DNA of 64,000 nt from a virus (IMGVR_UViG_3300017971_000006:114560-178559); one strand, 5' to 3'. Counted from the stretch's first letter, positions 11,401 through 16,642 are shown. Program-made: numbers and translations. Notes: generated by a model not told the origin, from the sequence alone.

Positions 11401-11565
11401 GGACAGGTTTTAGACTCGTCGACTGCATACCAGCTTAACGTAGGTCTGGTTCGCTGGTGGGGGTTTGTCTCTCCAACATCATCTCAGGTGATAATAGACG
11501 GGGAGCTTATGTTTAGGAACCTTGCTAGAATAGCTTTGATTGAGTACGGTGACCCAATTCCGTAG
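8416..11565 (+). CDS. Tailspike-like protein with a right-handed β-helix
   Basis: A 1049-residue protein; GGAG precedes the ATG by a few bases. Residues from about 375 to 1000 are made of short repeated strands with turn asparagines and glycines (for example VTIRGCDIDNC, VRVQDNIIHNCSSYG, FVITNNTIKDNNSG). This is the pattern of pectate-lyase-like right-handed β-helices in phage tailspikes. The N-terminal 370 residues are likely the virion-attachment and oligomerisation part. Such proteins bind and often cleave host surface glycans. No specific catalytic residues can be assigned from sequence alone, so depolymerase activity is inference. Confidence 0.8.
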   Translation: MPFHRLTTPTYYLPVPWPPVGYDYINNDPAAPFSQAPADGAKAGGSFPGTYFIDFGEDAESLYGNRAHRALAENTDFLDNILSSSIPKVTYRDSTPLFGINNTTITGEVFVGEAGTPDTLETHGRLFSVVDPNTMHELVLSTGIRVYVNAVDDGGGLPVVGNGFQTNPRIFFNTPIPAGVQYRVIYGERSSFAGISTGTPPTLSGLLGESIRSAHLIPGEVLRVLLEAFRRVGGDGAVDAIQLTKIETPSGSNPLAFIGHNFIDVEVDTNADFVDGGVFNVAFSGGSNIFSVRETSGFVPSCWSSDFTIRFQDVNTLMMASPRPVPLTEGLASDGARFPRLIESDPSTIGIRPSLMRLLNAKFKVTVGDGVNSFGDFNGASAITEVLSAFSGLGSPATILHIQVKEGVYNSFHTSSIPSNLVLEGMGTSSIVFLNGNISLNSIVIRDLYLQNTVAGAVSISASNFVKVERSYVYDITLQVAPTLTNYNTYACYLKDSRLRQQYGPAVHIRPSSDGVVTSGVKAEGCFFTMTGEHPPMRISTNLVGLGDTADVNDVVFEDCQLKLFGCSSVGGNLSENVGAVDIEHPAIGPVLTVHDLVFVRCRVEANWFGASQNSILLYLRGFNGTSAFTLNHLRIEGGRWTCPGQDTEIAPLYVGGWQASSTGYRPNKVTIRDVQWGFESGTYTTAVPHGTFAAEVGVGKSSTVASFYISADNLVINNLSFFRTIRRLGDSVSACDLMLGGAKSYDVDGIFIENIANDFAPAAADPDYRVVIAGDSPFGSNGSISRLVIDGTGNAEICDIAALMAVSNGSLVLKDCTFRQLGTGGSGSAIHIFSGTLDEANGFELHDSLIKNVPGLGVFLSLDPAHDDVTGVTIRGCDIDNCLVGAALVSELGGQYITDVRVQDNIIHNCSSYGLWYAPGAALKDCFVITNNTIKDNNSGLTHTQILFGRNGAAVRGASLGGILVGNNCGYDGADNGIITFYIKSTPPSAVPYPGQVLDSSTAYQLNVGLVRWWGFVSPTSSQVIIDGELMFRNLARIALIEYGDPIP

Positions 11566-11576
11566 AAGGAGTAGTC

Positions 11577-11969
11577 GTGGATAAGCTGTTAGGAGAGATA
11601 GTCTGGTTAGCTCTGTTTGGGGCTGGCTGCTACGTCATCACGTTGGGCATCCGAAAGATTGTAGAGACAGCTCAACCACATCTAAAGGAGAAGCCCTACA
11701 AGACAACCTTCTCTAGGTGGTGGAATCAGGTGTTTCTGTACCTCATCCCAATCACTATTGGTGGGTGTGTGGGTGCTGCGCTAAAGGGTACCTCTGTTCT
11801 TCCCTCAGGCATCGAGAGCTATCAGGTGGCTGTGGTGTATGGGATGGTCATTGGCTCCCTGTCGTCGATGCTCTACAAGATTCTGAAGATGCTCATCCTC
11901 AAGAAGGCTGGGCTGAAGAGTGAGGAGGAGCTAACGACGGCTACCAACCCCACAGAGAAGAATGAATGA
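11577..11969 (+). CDS. Three-helix membrane protein, holin candidate
   Basis: A 130-residue protein from GTG; the SD AAGGAG lies just upstream. It has three hydrophobic segments, roughly residues 7-25 (IVWLALFGAGCYVITLGI), 52-70 (VFLYLIPITIGGCVGAALK) and 84-104 (VAVVYGMVIGSLSSMLYKIL), and a charged, hydrophilic C-terminus. Size and topology fit a class I holin. It is followed by a spanin-like gene at an ATGA overlap, which supports a lysis role. No endolysin is visible nearby, so the assignment remains tentative; a structural membrane protein is the alternative. Confidence 0.6.
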   Translation: MDKLLGEIVWLALFGAGCYVITLGIRKIVETAQPHLKEKPYKTTFSRWWNQVFLYLIPITIGGCVGAALKGTSVLPSGIESYQVAVVYGMVIGSLSSMLYKILKMLILKKAGLKSEEELTTATNPTEKNE

Positions 11970-12334
11970 TGCTCTTTCTGAAGAAGGTGTGGGCGTGGCT
12001 CAAGCGGTACTGGAAGTACATCCTGTTCCCCGTCGGCATCGTTGTAGGTATCATCACAGCTGTTTCCCAGCGGCGAGCTCCTACGCCATCAGGCCCCTCA
12101 GAGGAGGAGATTGAGGCAGAGAAGGAGCGTATTCGCATCAAGGAGAAGCACGACGAGGACGTCCGCAAGGCCGAGGAGGAGCACGATAAGAAGGTTCAGG
12201 AGGTCGAGGAGAGGCACGAGGAGGAGGTCAAGAAGGTCACCGACGAGCAGAAGGAGGACGTCAAAGAGCTCCTTGATGACCCGGACAAGCTGAACGAGTA
12301 CCTAAAAAAGGTGGGGAAGGATGTCAGAGGTTGA
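11966..12334 (+). CDS. Membrane-anchored coiled-coil protein, inner-spanin candidate
   Basis: A 122-residue protein overlapping the previous stop. A single transmembrane helix (about residues 18-35, ILFPVGIVVGIITAV) is followed by a short Pro/Ser linker. A very charged heptad-like helix fills residues 50-105 (EEEIEAEKERIRIKEKH and onward). One N-terminal helix plus a long periplasmic coiled coil is the layout of Rz-type inner spanins that fuse membranes at lysis. No lipoprotein partner is embedded or overlapping, which is the weak point. The stop codon lies in a hairpin (12319-12339). Confidence 0.6.
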   Translation: MMLFLKKVWAWLKRYWKYILFPVGIVVGIITAVSQRRAPTPSGPSEEEIEAEKERIRIKEKHDEDVRKAEEEHDKKVQEVEERHEEEVKKVTDEQKEDVKELLDDPDKLNEYLKKVGKDVRG

Positions 12335-12416
12335 CATCCTTCGCATCTTCGCTATTGTGAGGACAATGACTAGCCTGTTTACAAACCTCGAGGAGTATTG
12401 GAGGACCCCAATGTAG
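12321..12416 (+). CDS. Small 31-residue ORF overlapping the spanin-like gene
   Basis: ATG at 12321, preceded by the purine-rich AAGGTGGGGAAGG, opens a 31-codon frame (MSEVDILRIFAIVRTMTSLF then TNLEEYWRTPM). It overlaps the last codons of the upstream gene by 14 bases and ends at 12416, just before the terminator. The predicted peptide is an amphipathic helix. Tight coupling and SD quality make it plausible as a third small gene of the lysis-like cassette, but there is no homology evidence. Confidence 0.4.
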   Translation: MSEVDILRIFAIVRTMTSLFTNLEEYWRTPM

Positions 12417-12441
12417 GCCCGAGGGATACAGGCATATGCGA

Positions 12442-12471
12442 ATGAAAGGCCGCCCTCGGGTGGCCTTTCAT
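12442..12471 (+). terminator. Intrinsic terminator after the tail operon
   Basis: ATGAAAGGCC at 12442-12451 pairs perfectly with GGCCTTTCAT at 12462-12471, and the loop bases extend the stem. It is followed by CGTTT, a short U-tract. It separates the tail operon from the tRNA cluster that begins seven bases further on, and could also shape the 5' end of the first tRNA precursor. Confidence 0.7.
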
Positions 12472-12477
12472 CGTTTA

Positions 12478-12559
12478 GGACGGTGCATACAGTCTTGGAG
12501 ACTGGGCTGGCTGTAACCCAGCTGCTGTGAGGCGCGTGGTTCGATTCCATCACTGTCCA
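12478..12559 (+). tRNA. tRNA-Tyr (anticodon GTA)
   Basis: The acceptor GGACGGT pairs with ACTGTCC (one G-U). The anticodon arm GCTGG-CTGTAAC-CCAGC presents GTA. There is a long variable region typical of bacterial tRNA-Tyr, and a T-loop TTCGATT. The D arm is AGTC-TTGGA-GACT with an unusually short five-base loop keeping GG. The T-stem has one mismatch. CCA is not encoded. Identity is secure from the anticodon arm; the reduced D-arm is shared with the tRNA-Trp candidate downstream. Confidence 0.7.
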
Positions 12560-12560
12560 C

Positions 12561-12648
12561 CGGGTCTAGCCGCTTGCACGGCGGTGAAGGTAAGTCCAGC
12601 GGAGCTGGCTCCCAAGCATTACCCATCGATGGCGGGTACCCGGACCCG
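12561..12648 (+). ncRNA. tRNA-like folded element without a canonical T-arm
   Basis: CGGGTCT at 12561 pairs with GGACCCG at 12642-12648, closing an 88-base element. Inside are GCCGC-TTGCACG-GCGGT (5-bp stem, 7-base loop), CCAGC-GGA-GCTGG nested in GGTAA/TTACC, and a palindromic CGGGTACCCG. It is the size of a type II tRNA and lies in the tRNA cluster, but I cannot place D, anticodon and T arms in the correct order. It may be a decayed tRNA or another structured RNA. Confidence 0.4.
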
Positions 12649-12678
12649 AAGGCTGTCCACGGCAAACAGGTCTGGGGT

Positions 12679-12755
12679 GGAGTAGGTTCCTGGTCCTGTA
12701 CTCAAAACCAGGGTTTTACTACTCCCCAAAGGGCCAAAATGGCACTTTGGGGTAG
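12679..12755 (+). ncRNA. Minihelix-like element with CCA and a competing hairpin
   Basis: GGAGTAG (12679-12685) pairs with CTACTCC (12719-12725), which is followed directly by CCA. The enclosed arm is CCTGGT/ACCAGG (12689-12694 and 12707-12712). This looks like an acceptor stem on a single arm, only 50 bases long. The 3' strand can pair instead with the following bases: CCCCAAAG (12724-12731) with CTTTGGGG (12745-12752). The two folds exclude each other. The role is unknown; a processing signal for the next tRNA or a degenerate tRNA are possibilities. Confidence 0.35.
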
Positions 12756-12757
12756 CA

Positions 12758-12828
12758 CTGGGCATAGCCCATGGTGGGCACTCAGGCTCCAAACCTGAAG
12801 AAGGGGGTTCGATTCCCTCATACTCAGC
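12758..12828 (+). tRNA. tRNA-Trp (anticodon CCA)
   Basis: The anticodon arm TCAGG-CTCCAAA-CCTGA presents CCA. The D arm is GCCC-ATGGT-GGGC with a five-base loop, preceded by the usual T8-A9. The T arm is GGGGG-TTCGATT-CCCTC. The acceptor CTGGGCA/TACTCAG has one mismatch and one G-U and requires one extra base beside the T-stem, so the 3' end is approximate. The identity from the anticodon arm is clear; the body is somewhat degenerate. Confidence 0.6.
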
Positions 12829-12835
12829 TGCCTTA

Positions 12836-12915
12836 GGGATGTGCTAGGGCCGGTAGACGACGCACAACAGAATTCATGATGTCTATCGTCCGGGTTCGAT
12901 GCCCGGAGCATCCCA
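12836..12915 (+). tRNA. tRNA-like gene, possibly tRNA-Met (CAT), poor anticodon stem
   Basis: The acceptor GGGATGT/GCATCCC and a very good T arm (CCGGG-TTCGATG-CCCGG) are present. Counting back from the T-stem places CAT in the anticodon position, but its flanks do not form a stem. Instead CGGTAGAC (12851-12858) pairs over 8 bp with GTCTATCG (12881-12888), leaving a 22-base loop. It is either a tRNA with an unorthodox fold or a decayed one. Confidence 0.45.
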
Positions 12916-12922
12916 AGGTTTT

Positions 12923-12998
12923 GCCGGGGTAGCCCAACGGCAGAGGCAGCTGGCTTAGAACCAGCTCAGTGCAAGTTCGACTCTTGTTCCCGGTACCA
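12923..12998 (+). tRNA. tRNA-Leu (anticodon TAG), short variable loop, CCA encoded
   Basis: The acceptor GCCGGGG pairs with TCCCGGT (two wobbles) and is followed by A and encoded CCA. T8-A9, D-stem GCC/GGC with GG in the loop, anticodon arm GCTGG-CTTAGAA-CCAGC giving TAG, a five-base variable loop, and T arm GCAAG-TTCGACT-CTTGT are all present. The anticodon reads CTA, a codon used heavily in this window. Bacterial tRNA-Leu normally has a long variable arm, so this short-armed body is unusual. Confidence 0.85.
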
Positions 12999-13072
12999 GC
13001 CAAGCTAGCCCAAAAGGCAGAGGAGGCCGCCTCAAAAGCGGTATGCTGCGAGTTCGACCCTATCGCTGGGCA
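12999..13072 (+). tRNA. tRNA-Leu (anticodon CAA), weak T-stem
   Basis: It begins directly after the CCA of the preceding tRNA and shares its TAGCCCAA...GGCAGAGG core, so the two look like a tandem duplication. The anticodon arm GCCGC-CTCAAAA-GCGGT gives CAA, which reads TTG. The acceptor GCCAAGC/GCTGGGC has one mismatch, and the T-stem pairs at only three of five positions around a good TTCGACC loop. The variable loop is again short. Confidence 0.6.
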
Positions 13073-13081
13073 CATCGATTG

Positions 13082-13624
13082 TCACTCGAACATTGGAGTC
13101 GGCTTAGGCGAAGACGCGGTAGGCTTGGGGGCTACAGCAGGAGGTCTACGGACAGGGTGCCTCAGGGGAGCTTTGCTGCTCACCGTTACGGTCACAGTAA
13201 CGGTAGGGGGCGGCGGCGGTAGGTCCCTGCTCGTTAGGTAAGCCGGGTGGCTGTGGCTCTTAGCCACTTGTCCCCGCTGTATCTCGTCTAGCTTCCTTGC
13301 AGATTGGTAGTACAGAAGGGCGGTCAGGAAAAGGTTTGCCAAAACGAAGAGGCACACGGCAATTGTCACTGTGTGTGCCCTACGTGTAAGGTCACGCGCC
13401 AGAACAACCATCTTGGCGTTAACCTCCTGCGACCTTCGTATCTCGTCCGTAACCTCTAAGGATACGTGACACACCTCGTCAAAGGCGGCAGCCAGCTTAG
13501 CCATGGGCTCAGACCAGTAGCTTGCTTTGCTGGTGGCGGCGAGCTGGATGTTAGAGCTGACGGCCCTAACTCTCCTTCGCGCATTCTCCGTCTTGCTCTC
13601 CTCTTTGCCTGGCCTCTTCTCCAT
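13082..13624 (-). CDS. Single-pass membrane protein with Pro/Thr/Val-rich tail
   Basis: A 180-residue protein; AGGAG lies seven bases before the ATG at 13624. The N-terminal half is basic and helical. A transmembrane helix lies at about residues 86-106 (TVTIAVCLFVLANLFLTALLYY). The C-terminus is low complexity: a Pro run, TVTVTVTV, then Pro/Ala/Lys repeats. It is the last gene of a four-gene minus operon (14461 to 13082) of membrane and coiled-coil proteins, overlaps the preceding one by 59 bases and converges on the tRNA cluster. Family unknown; a lysis or superinfection-exclusion role is speculation. Confidence 0.7.
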   Translation of the reverse strand: MEKRPGKEESKTENARRRVRAVSSNIQLAATSKASYWSEPMAKLAAAFDEVCHVSLEVTDEIRRSQEVNAKMVVLARDLTRRAHTVTIAVCLFVLANLFLTALLYYQSARKLDEIQRGQVAKSHSHPAYLTSRDLPPPPPTVTVTVTVSSKAPLRHPVRRPPAVAPKPTASSPKPTPMFE

Positions 13625-13811
13625 CGAGTATCTCCTGCGCAGCCTGGGCGCCCTGCTTCCTGGCCTTACGTATAGCCCCCTCCAGTCTATCCAGGTTATT
13701 GTTAATCTCGTCGTTCGCCTCCCCTAGCTTGTCCCAAGCGTCATGCAGCCTCTTCTCCTCAGGCGTTACTTTGCTCAGCTCCCCAAATAGGAGGTAGATG
13801 AAGCTCTTCAT
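13566..13811 (-). CDS. Small helical protein in the membrane-protein operon
   Basis: 81 residues from the ATG at 13811; a GTG lies one codon earlier, but GGAGGA is correctly spaced for the ATG. A short hydrophobic start (FIYLLF) is followed by a charged helix with heptad-like spacing (LHDAWDKLGEANDEINNNLD). The start overlaps the previous stop (TGATG), so translation is coupled. The 3' part overlaps the next gene by 59 bases. No recognised family. Confidence 0.65.
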   Translation of the reverse strand: MKSFIYLLFGELSKVTPEEKRLHDAWDKLGEANDEINNNLDRLEGAIRKARKQGAQAAQEILDGEEARQRGEQDGECAKES

Positions 13812-14173
13812 CACTCCTCCGTGTAGATTCTGTGTCCCGACTCTAGTGGGGGCCTAGAGGAGTCAATAAGGGGTCTAGTGGACGGGGACCTATGCTCCAG
13901 GCGGAGCTCCATCACCTCTCGCGCCAACAGCTCGTTTGACCTACGTAGCTCTGCTAGCCCCTTAGCTACGCTCTGGTTGGCGTGTGTATTGTTTGTTATG
14001 GCCTCGCGGAGCTTGTCTGTATGCATAGTGAGCTTGTCAGCGTTCTCCTTAAGGTATGTGTCGTGCTTATCCTGAACAGCAATAAGTCTTCTCCATATTA
14101 GGGTTAGCGCGCAGAACAGAACTCCTACTAGGGGGACGGTCTTGATGAGCTCTACGGCTAGCTTCTCCTCCAT
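13811..14173 (-). CDS. Membrane-anchored coiled-coil protein
   Basis: 120 residues; AAGGAGG sits upstream and the ATG follows the previous stop directly. A transmembrane segment spans about residues 8-27 (ELIKTVPLVGVLFCALTLIW). It is followed by a long coiled coil to about residue 92 with repeated charged/Leu positions, then a Ser/Pro-rich tail. This topology is also seen in inner spanins and in XhlA-like or holin-accessory proteins. Together with its neighbours it forms a cassette of four membrane/coiled-coil proteins. Function not assigned. Confidence 0.65.
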   Translation of the reverse strand: MEEKLAVELIKTVPLVGVLFCALTLIWRRLIAVQDKHDTYLKENADKLTMHTDKLREAITNNTHANQSVAKGLAELRRSNELLAREVMELRLEHRSPSTRPLIDSSRPPLESGHRIYTEE

Positions 14174-14461
14174 CTAGTCCTCCTTCTTGCCGCTCCTGCG
14201 GGATGTCTCGCTCTGCCAGTTGGGCCATCGGTCGTGCAGGTCCTTAAGCGAGGTACGGAGAAGACCGGCTCCTACCGACCAAAGTCTTACTGCAGCGTCT
14301 ACGACAGCAGCTAGCAGGGCTTGTCGCCTGCGCAAGACCTCTATCTCTTGGATGAGGGCGCGCATGTCGTTCGTCGTCTGGGAGTAGACCCCTAGGGAGG
14401 CTGCTCTGTTGTCTGTCTCTTTGAGGCGCTCCTTGATGGCCTCCAGCTCCTCGTCCTTCAT
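14174..14461 (-). CDS. Helical protein with one hydrophobic segment, first of a four-gene operon
   Basis: 95 residues. An N-terminal charged helix (residues 1-45) precedes a hydrophobic, Ala/Val-rich stretch (about 48-68, ALLAAVVDAAVRLWSVGAGLL), which may be a membrane helix, and a basic tail. There is no SD before the ATG at 14461. TACACT lies six bases upstream as a possible -10 element, so the message may be nearly leaderless like other units in this region. The downstream genes of the operon do have SD sites. Family unknown. Confidence 0.6.
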   Translation of the reverse strand: MKDEELEAIKERLKETDNRAASLGVYSQTTNDMRALIQEIEVLRRRQALLAAVVDAAVRLWSVGAGLLRTSLKDLHDRWPNWQSETSRRSGKKED

Positions 14462-14502
14462 GCATACAGTGTAGCACCGCAGAGAGAACCCTGTTTACGG
14501 AG

Positions 14503-14574
14503 CTAAAAAGGACCATGAGGTCCGTGCTGGTAGGGCTGTTGCGCCCATGGTTTAACGTCTCACAGCTTAGACGT
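14503..14574 (-). terminator. Structured 3' UTR and U-tract terminator of the 14592-14885 unit
   Basis: Read on the minus strand, a hairpin ACGTCT/AGACGT (14555-14574) with AAGCTGTG in its loop is followed by GTTAAACC. Then GGACC-TCAT-GGTCC (14510-14523) ends in TTTTTAGC. The first hairpin and GTTAA are conserved in two other units (near 14985 and 16378); the terminator and its TTTTTAG run recur near 14935. Confidence 0.75.
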
Positions 14575-14591
14575 GGGACTTGAGAGCTCCC

Positions 14592-14885
14592 TTACTCATC
14601 ATCCTTCTTCCTACGCCGGGGTCTGGAGTACTCCCAGCCGCATGAGCAGAAGTACCCGACTCGGTAGTCGTCGTTGTAGCTTCTGTTCCCCATGCGGCCA
14701 TGGGGCTCGACATAGTACTCCCGCCAGTAGTATTTTCCGTCTACCGACTTGTACTGTGTGTCGAATATTACCCCGGAGCACTTATGGCACTCCGGGCACT
14801 CTGGACCCGCGACGCAGTCCCATTCATGACTGAATGGGTTGCGCCTCTCACTGAGGCACACGCTGCAGTCGCGGTTGTATTTCAT
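14592..14885 (-). CDS. Cysteine-rich small protein from a hairpin-tiled unit
   Basis: 97 residues with at least seven cysteines (CSVC, CPEC, HKC, CSC), suggesting zinc binding. There is no SD before the ATG at 14885; instead a CATAAG promoter element ends nine bases upstream. The coding sequence contains perfect inverted repeats: CCCCATG/CATGGGG (14688-14705), CCCATTCA/TGAATGGG (14819-14838) and CCCGGAG/CTCCGGG (14772-14796). The unit has its own promoter and terminator. Family not recognised. Confidence 0.65.
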   Translation of the reverse strand: MKYNRDCSVCLSERRNPFSHEWDCVAGPECPECHKCSGVIFDTQYKSVDGKYYWREYYVEPHGRMGNRSYNDDYRVGYFCSCGWEYSRPRRRKKDDE

Positions 14886-14894
14886 ACCATTACT

Positions 14895-14924
14895 CTTATG
14901 CTCGATTTTACGTATTATTTTACG
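14895..14924 (-). promoter_or_regulatory. Phage promoter copy: CGTAAA, 18 bases, CATAAG
   Basis: On the minus strand CGTAAA (14924-14919) is separated by exactly 18 bases from CATAAG (14900-14895), followed by AGTA. It matches five other copies in this window. The start codon lies nine bases after the -10-like hexamer and there is no SD, so the transcript is probably leaderless or nearly so. Confidence 0.7.
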
Positions 14925-14928
14925 GTAC

Positions 14929-15065
14929 TAAAAAGGACCATTAATGGTCCCGTGCCGAAGAGCTTGTGCGCTCTGCTTAACGTCCTTCAGCTGAGGACGA
15001 GGTTACACCATGTGCTTGCCAGACACATCGGTGTCTCCCCAGTGGCTTTGCCACGACCACTGGGG
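14929..15065 (-). terminator. Hairpin-rich 3' UTR and terminator of the 390-residue gene
   Basis: Between 15082 and 14929 the minus strand carries five hairpins in succession: CCCCAGTGG/CCACTGGGG (15037-15065), AGACAC/GTGTCT (15021-15036), CGTCCT/AGGACG (14981-14999), AGAGC/GCTCT (14959-14974) and GGACCA/TGGTCC (14935-14950), the last followed by TTTTTAG. The CGTCCT hairpin has AGCTG in the loop and is followed by GTTAA, as in two sister units. Confidence 0.75.
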
Positions 15066-15082
15066 AGGGAAGGGGCTGGCCT

Positions 15083-16255
15083 TTAGAGCTCAGCCAGCCC
15101 CTCCTCTATGTCTGCTTCGGCGGACCTCCCCGCCTTCTTCCCCACCCACTTTGGTATAGTGGGCTTCCGTGGGAGTCGTATCCAGCGAGGTGCGTCCTCC
15201 TGCGCCGCCTTATACAGCAGCTCTGCCACCTCGACATCCGGGAGGAGCCCCCGCAGGGCGCCGTGAGCGGAGACATACCTTTGCAGGCCCTCAAAGTACA
15301 GCACCCCTCCCATCTGCCCGGGAAAGTACTGCAGCTCCGCCCCTGCTAGGAGAAGGTCCCTAGCCTGGGCCCTAGAGTCTGCGTACTCTCGGGCACTGGC
15401 GCGGTTCTCCTCCTTCTCCCTCTGGCGGAGGGCCTTACCCTCCTCCACGGAGAACACCTGGAGCTCCAAGGTCCTGAAGGGCATCAGGGAGGTGCAGTAC
15501 TCCATGGTCACTACCGGTACTCGGTGGAGGCACAATGTCCGCTCCCTGTAAGGGGACGACCAGTCCCCTTTTGCCCTGTCCTGGATGAACCATCCGGGCA
15601 TCCCCTCAATCGATCCCCAGGGTAGCCTGGAGAACCGATTGCCGAGAACGGCAACCTCCTCCCTATCGTACCTCCCGGGACGCAGGGCGCGCAGAGCCCC
15701 TATTACCTCCTCGACGGGAGGGAACTCGAACTCTACGCTCACCCAGTCACACCCTTCTCGCTGGTAGGCGTTCCATCCATCGAGTAGGGCTATGTGCCCG
15801 GAGCCCGCTTGGGCTCCCCCCACCAGTCGCCTCCCCCTACCCTCTGGGAGGGTCTCGGCCCAAGCCATTACGGCCCGGGCAACCTCATCACTCGGGGGAT
15901 AGTTTTGGATGGATACCCGGATTTCGTTCAGGTAATCCTTCACCGCTCCCATAGGGGGGAGCGGGGAGGTCGGGGATTCCCACGTGGTGTCGATACGGGG
16001 TGGGAAGTACCCGTCGTTGTACTCCCACCCCTCCGGGAGGAGGGCAGGAACCACCTCCTCCCTCCCCTCCATCAACGCGTCCACAATGAGGAGGAGATTT
16101 TCAATCTCCTCCTCATCCCTTACGTCCCCAACCACCTCGAGGACCCTTCGGTCCTCCTCCCCCTCCCGGCGGTCGACTACCACCGGGGTGTTGATTATGG
16201 TTGCGGTTGTGCTGATGGTGGTGATGGTGGTGATGTTGGAAGTGATGTTCGACAT
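15083..16255 (-). CDS. 390-residue protein of unknown function, hairpin-tiled gene
   Basis: The N-terminus is a Thr/Ile/Asn low-complexity stretch (SNITSNITTITTISTT); the rest is acidic and globular. There is no strong SD before the ATG; the promoter copy lies about 60 bases upstream. The coding sequence holds striking perfect palindromes: ATGAGGAGGAGATT/AATCTCCTCCTCAT (16086-16116, 14 bp, 3-base loop), GAGGACC/GGTCCTC (16139-16156), GGAGCCC/GGGCTCC (15800-15817) and AAGGGGAC/GTCCCCTT (15550-15570). No domain recognised. A start further in cannot be excluded. Confidence 0.6.
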   Translation of the reverse strand: MSNITSNITTITTISTTATIINTPVVVDRREGEEDRRVLEVVGDVRDEEEIENLLLIVDALMEGREEVVPALLPEGWEYNDGYFPPRIDTTWESPTSPLPPMGAVKDYLNEIRVSIQNYPPSDEVARAVMAWAETLPEGRGRRLVGGAQAGSGHIALLDGWNAYQREGCDWVSVEFEFPPVEEVIGALRALRPGRYDREEVAVLGNRFSRLPWGSIEGMPGWFIQDRAKGDWSSPYRERTLCLHRVPVVTMEYCTSLMPFRTLELQVFSVEEGKALRQREKEENRASAREYADSRAQARDLLLAGAELQYFPGQMGGVLYFEGLQRYVSAHGALRGLLPDVEVAELLYKAAQEDAPRWIRLPRKPTIPKWVGKKAGRSAEADIEEGLAEL

Positions 16256-16316
16256 TTTCTTGAACCACTAGAGCAGCGCACAACCTTTGCACGTGTCTGT
16301 GGTCTCCTTCACTATT

Positions 16317-16347
16317 CTTATTACCTATTCTTGAGCGTACTTTTAAG
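16317..16347 (-). promoter_or_regulatory. Phage promoter copy: CTTAAAA, 18 bases, AATAAG
   Basis: Minus-strand CTTAAAA (16347-16341), then AATAAG (16322-16317) followed by AATA. Spacing is 18-19 bases. Unlike the leaderless copies, about 60 bases separate it from the ATG at 16255. The leader contains GAAGGAG at 16304-16310 that is not near any long frame. Confidence 0.6.
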
Positions 16348-16348
16348 G

Positions 16349-16400
16349 AGCTAAGAAAAGCTGGTTTAACGTCTCAGCTTGGACGGGGCGCTCTCATAGG
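16349..16400 (-). terminator. 3' UTR element and terminator of the 16.4-17.1 kb unit
   Basis: On the minus strand, CCCGTC-CAAGCTGA-GACG (around 16370-16386) is followed by GTTAAACC, matching the conserved 3' UTR box of the two sister units. It then runs into AGCTTTTCTTAGCT (16349-16362), a weak hairpin with a pyrimidine run. It separates the structured RNA/ORF unit from the promoter of the 390-residue gene. Confidence 0.55.
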
Positions 16401-16416
16401 GGAGCTCCCATTACCC

Positions 16417-16641
16417 TTACCTGCATACGAGTGGCTCGTGCCCTTCAGCAGGAGCTGCCCCGCAGAGGGGGCAGACGTACCATGGGCCGAATAGTCGGAC
16501 CCAGTGGTCCGACTCACACTCGCAGGCCGGTGTTAGCTCCCCACGCGGGAGGCGTGGGGGGTTGCTGGGTACTATGTGGTACCCAGCAATCAGTCCGAGC
16601 TCGGAGAGCTCGGACTGAGTCATGCCTTTTGTCTTATACAT
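16417..16641 (-). CDS. Possible zinc-ribbon ORF within a continuously hairpin-tiled stretch
   Basis: A 74-codon frame with CECESDHW and CPLCG, a credible zinc ribbon. The same 190 bases are tiled by six inverted repeats: 16427-16439, 16455-16474, 16494-16513 (GTCGGACC/GGTCCGAC), 16539-16559 (CCCCACGC/GCGTGGGG), 16564-16587 (GCTGGGTAC/GTACCCAGC) and 16591-16617 (12 bp). It follows the ncRNA without a gap and has no clear SD; the internal ATG at 16623 is another possible start. It may be a real gene, or the 3' part of the structured RNA. Confidence 0.45.
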   Translation of the reverse strand: MYKTKGMTQSELSELGLIAGYHIVPSNPPRLPRGELTPACECESDHWVRLFGPWYVCPLCGAAPAEGHEPLVCR

Positions 16642-16642
16642 A

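Noticed and set aside
15794-16354. 186-codon plus-strand ORF opposite the 390-residue gene
   Set aside because: No SD, and it crosses the promoter of the minus-strand unit.
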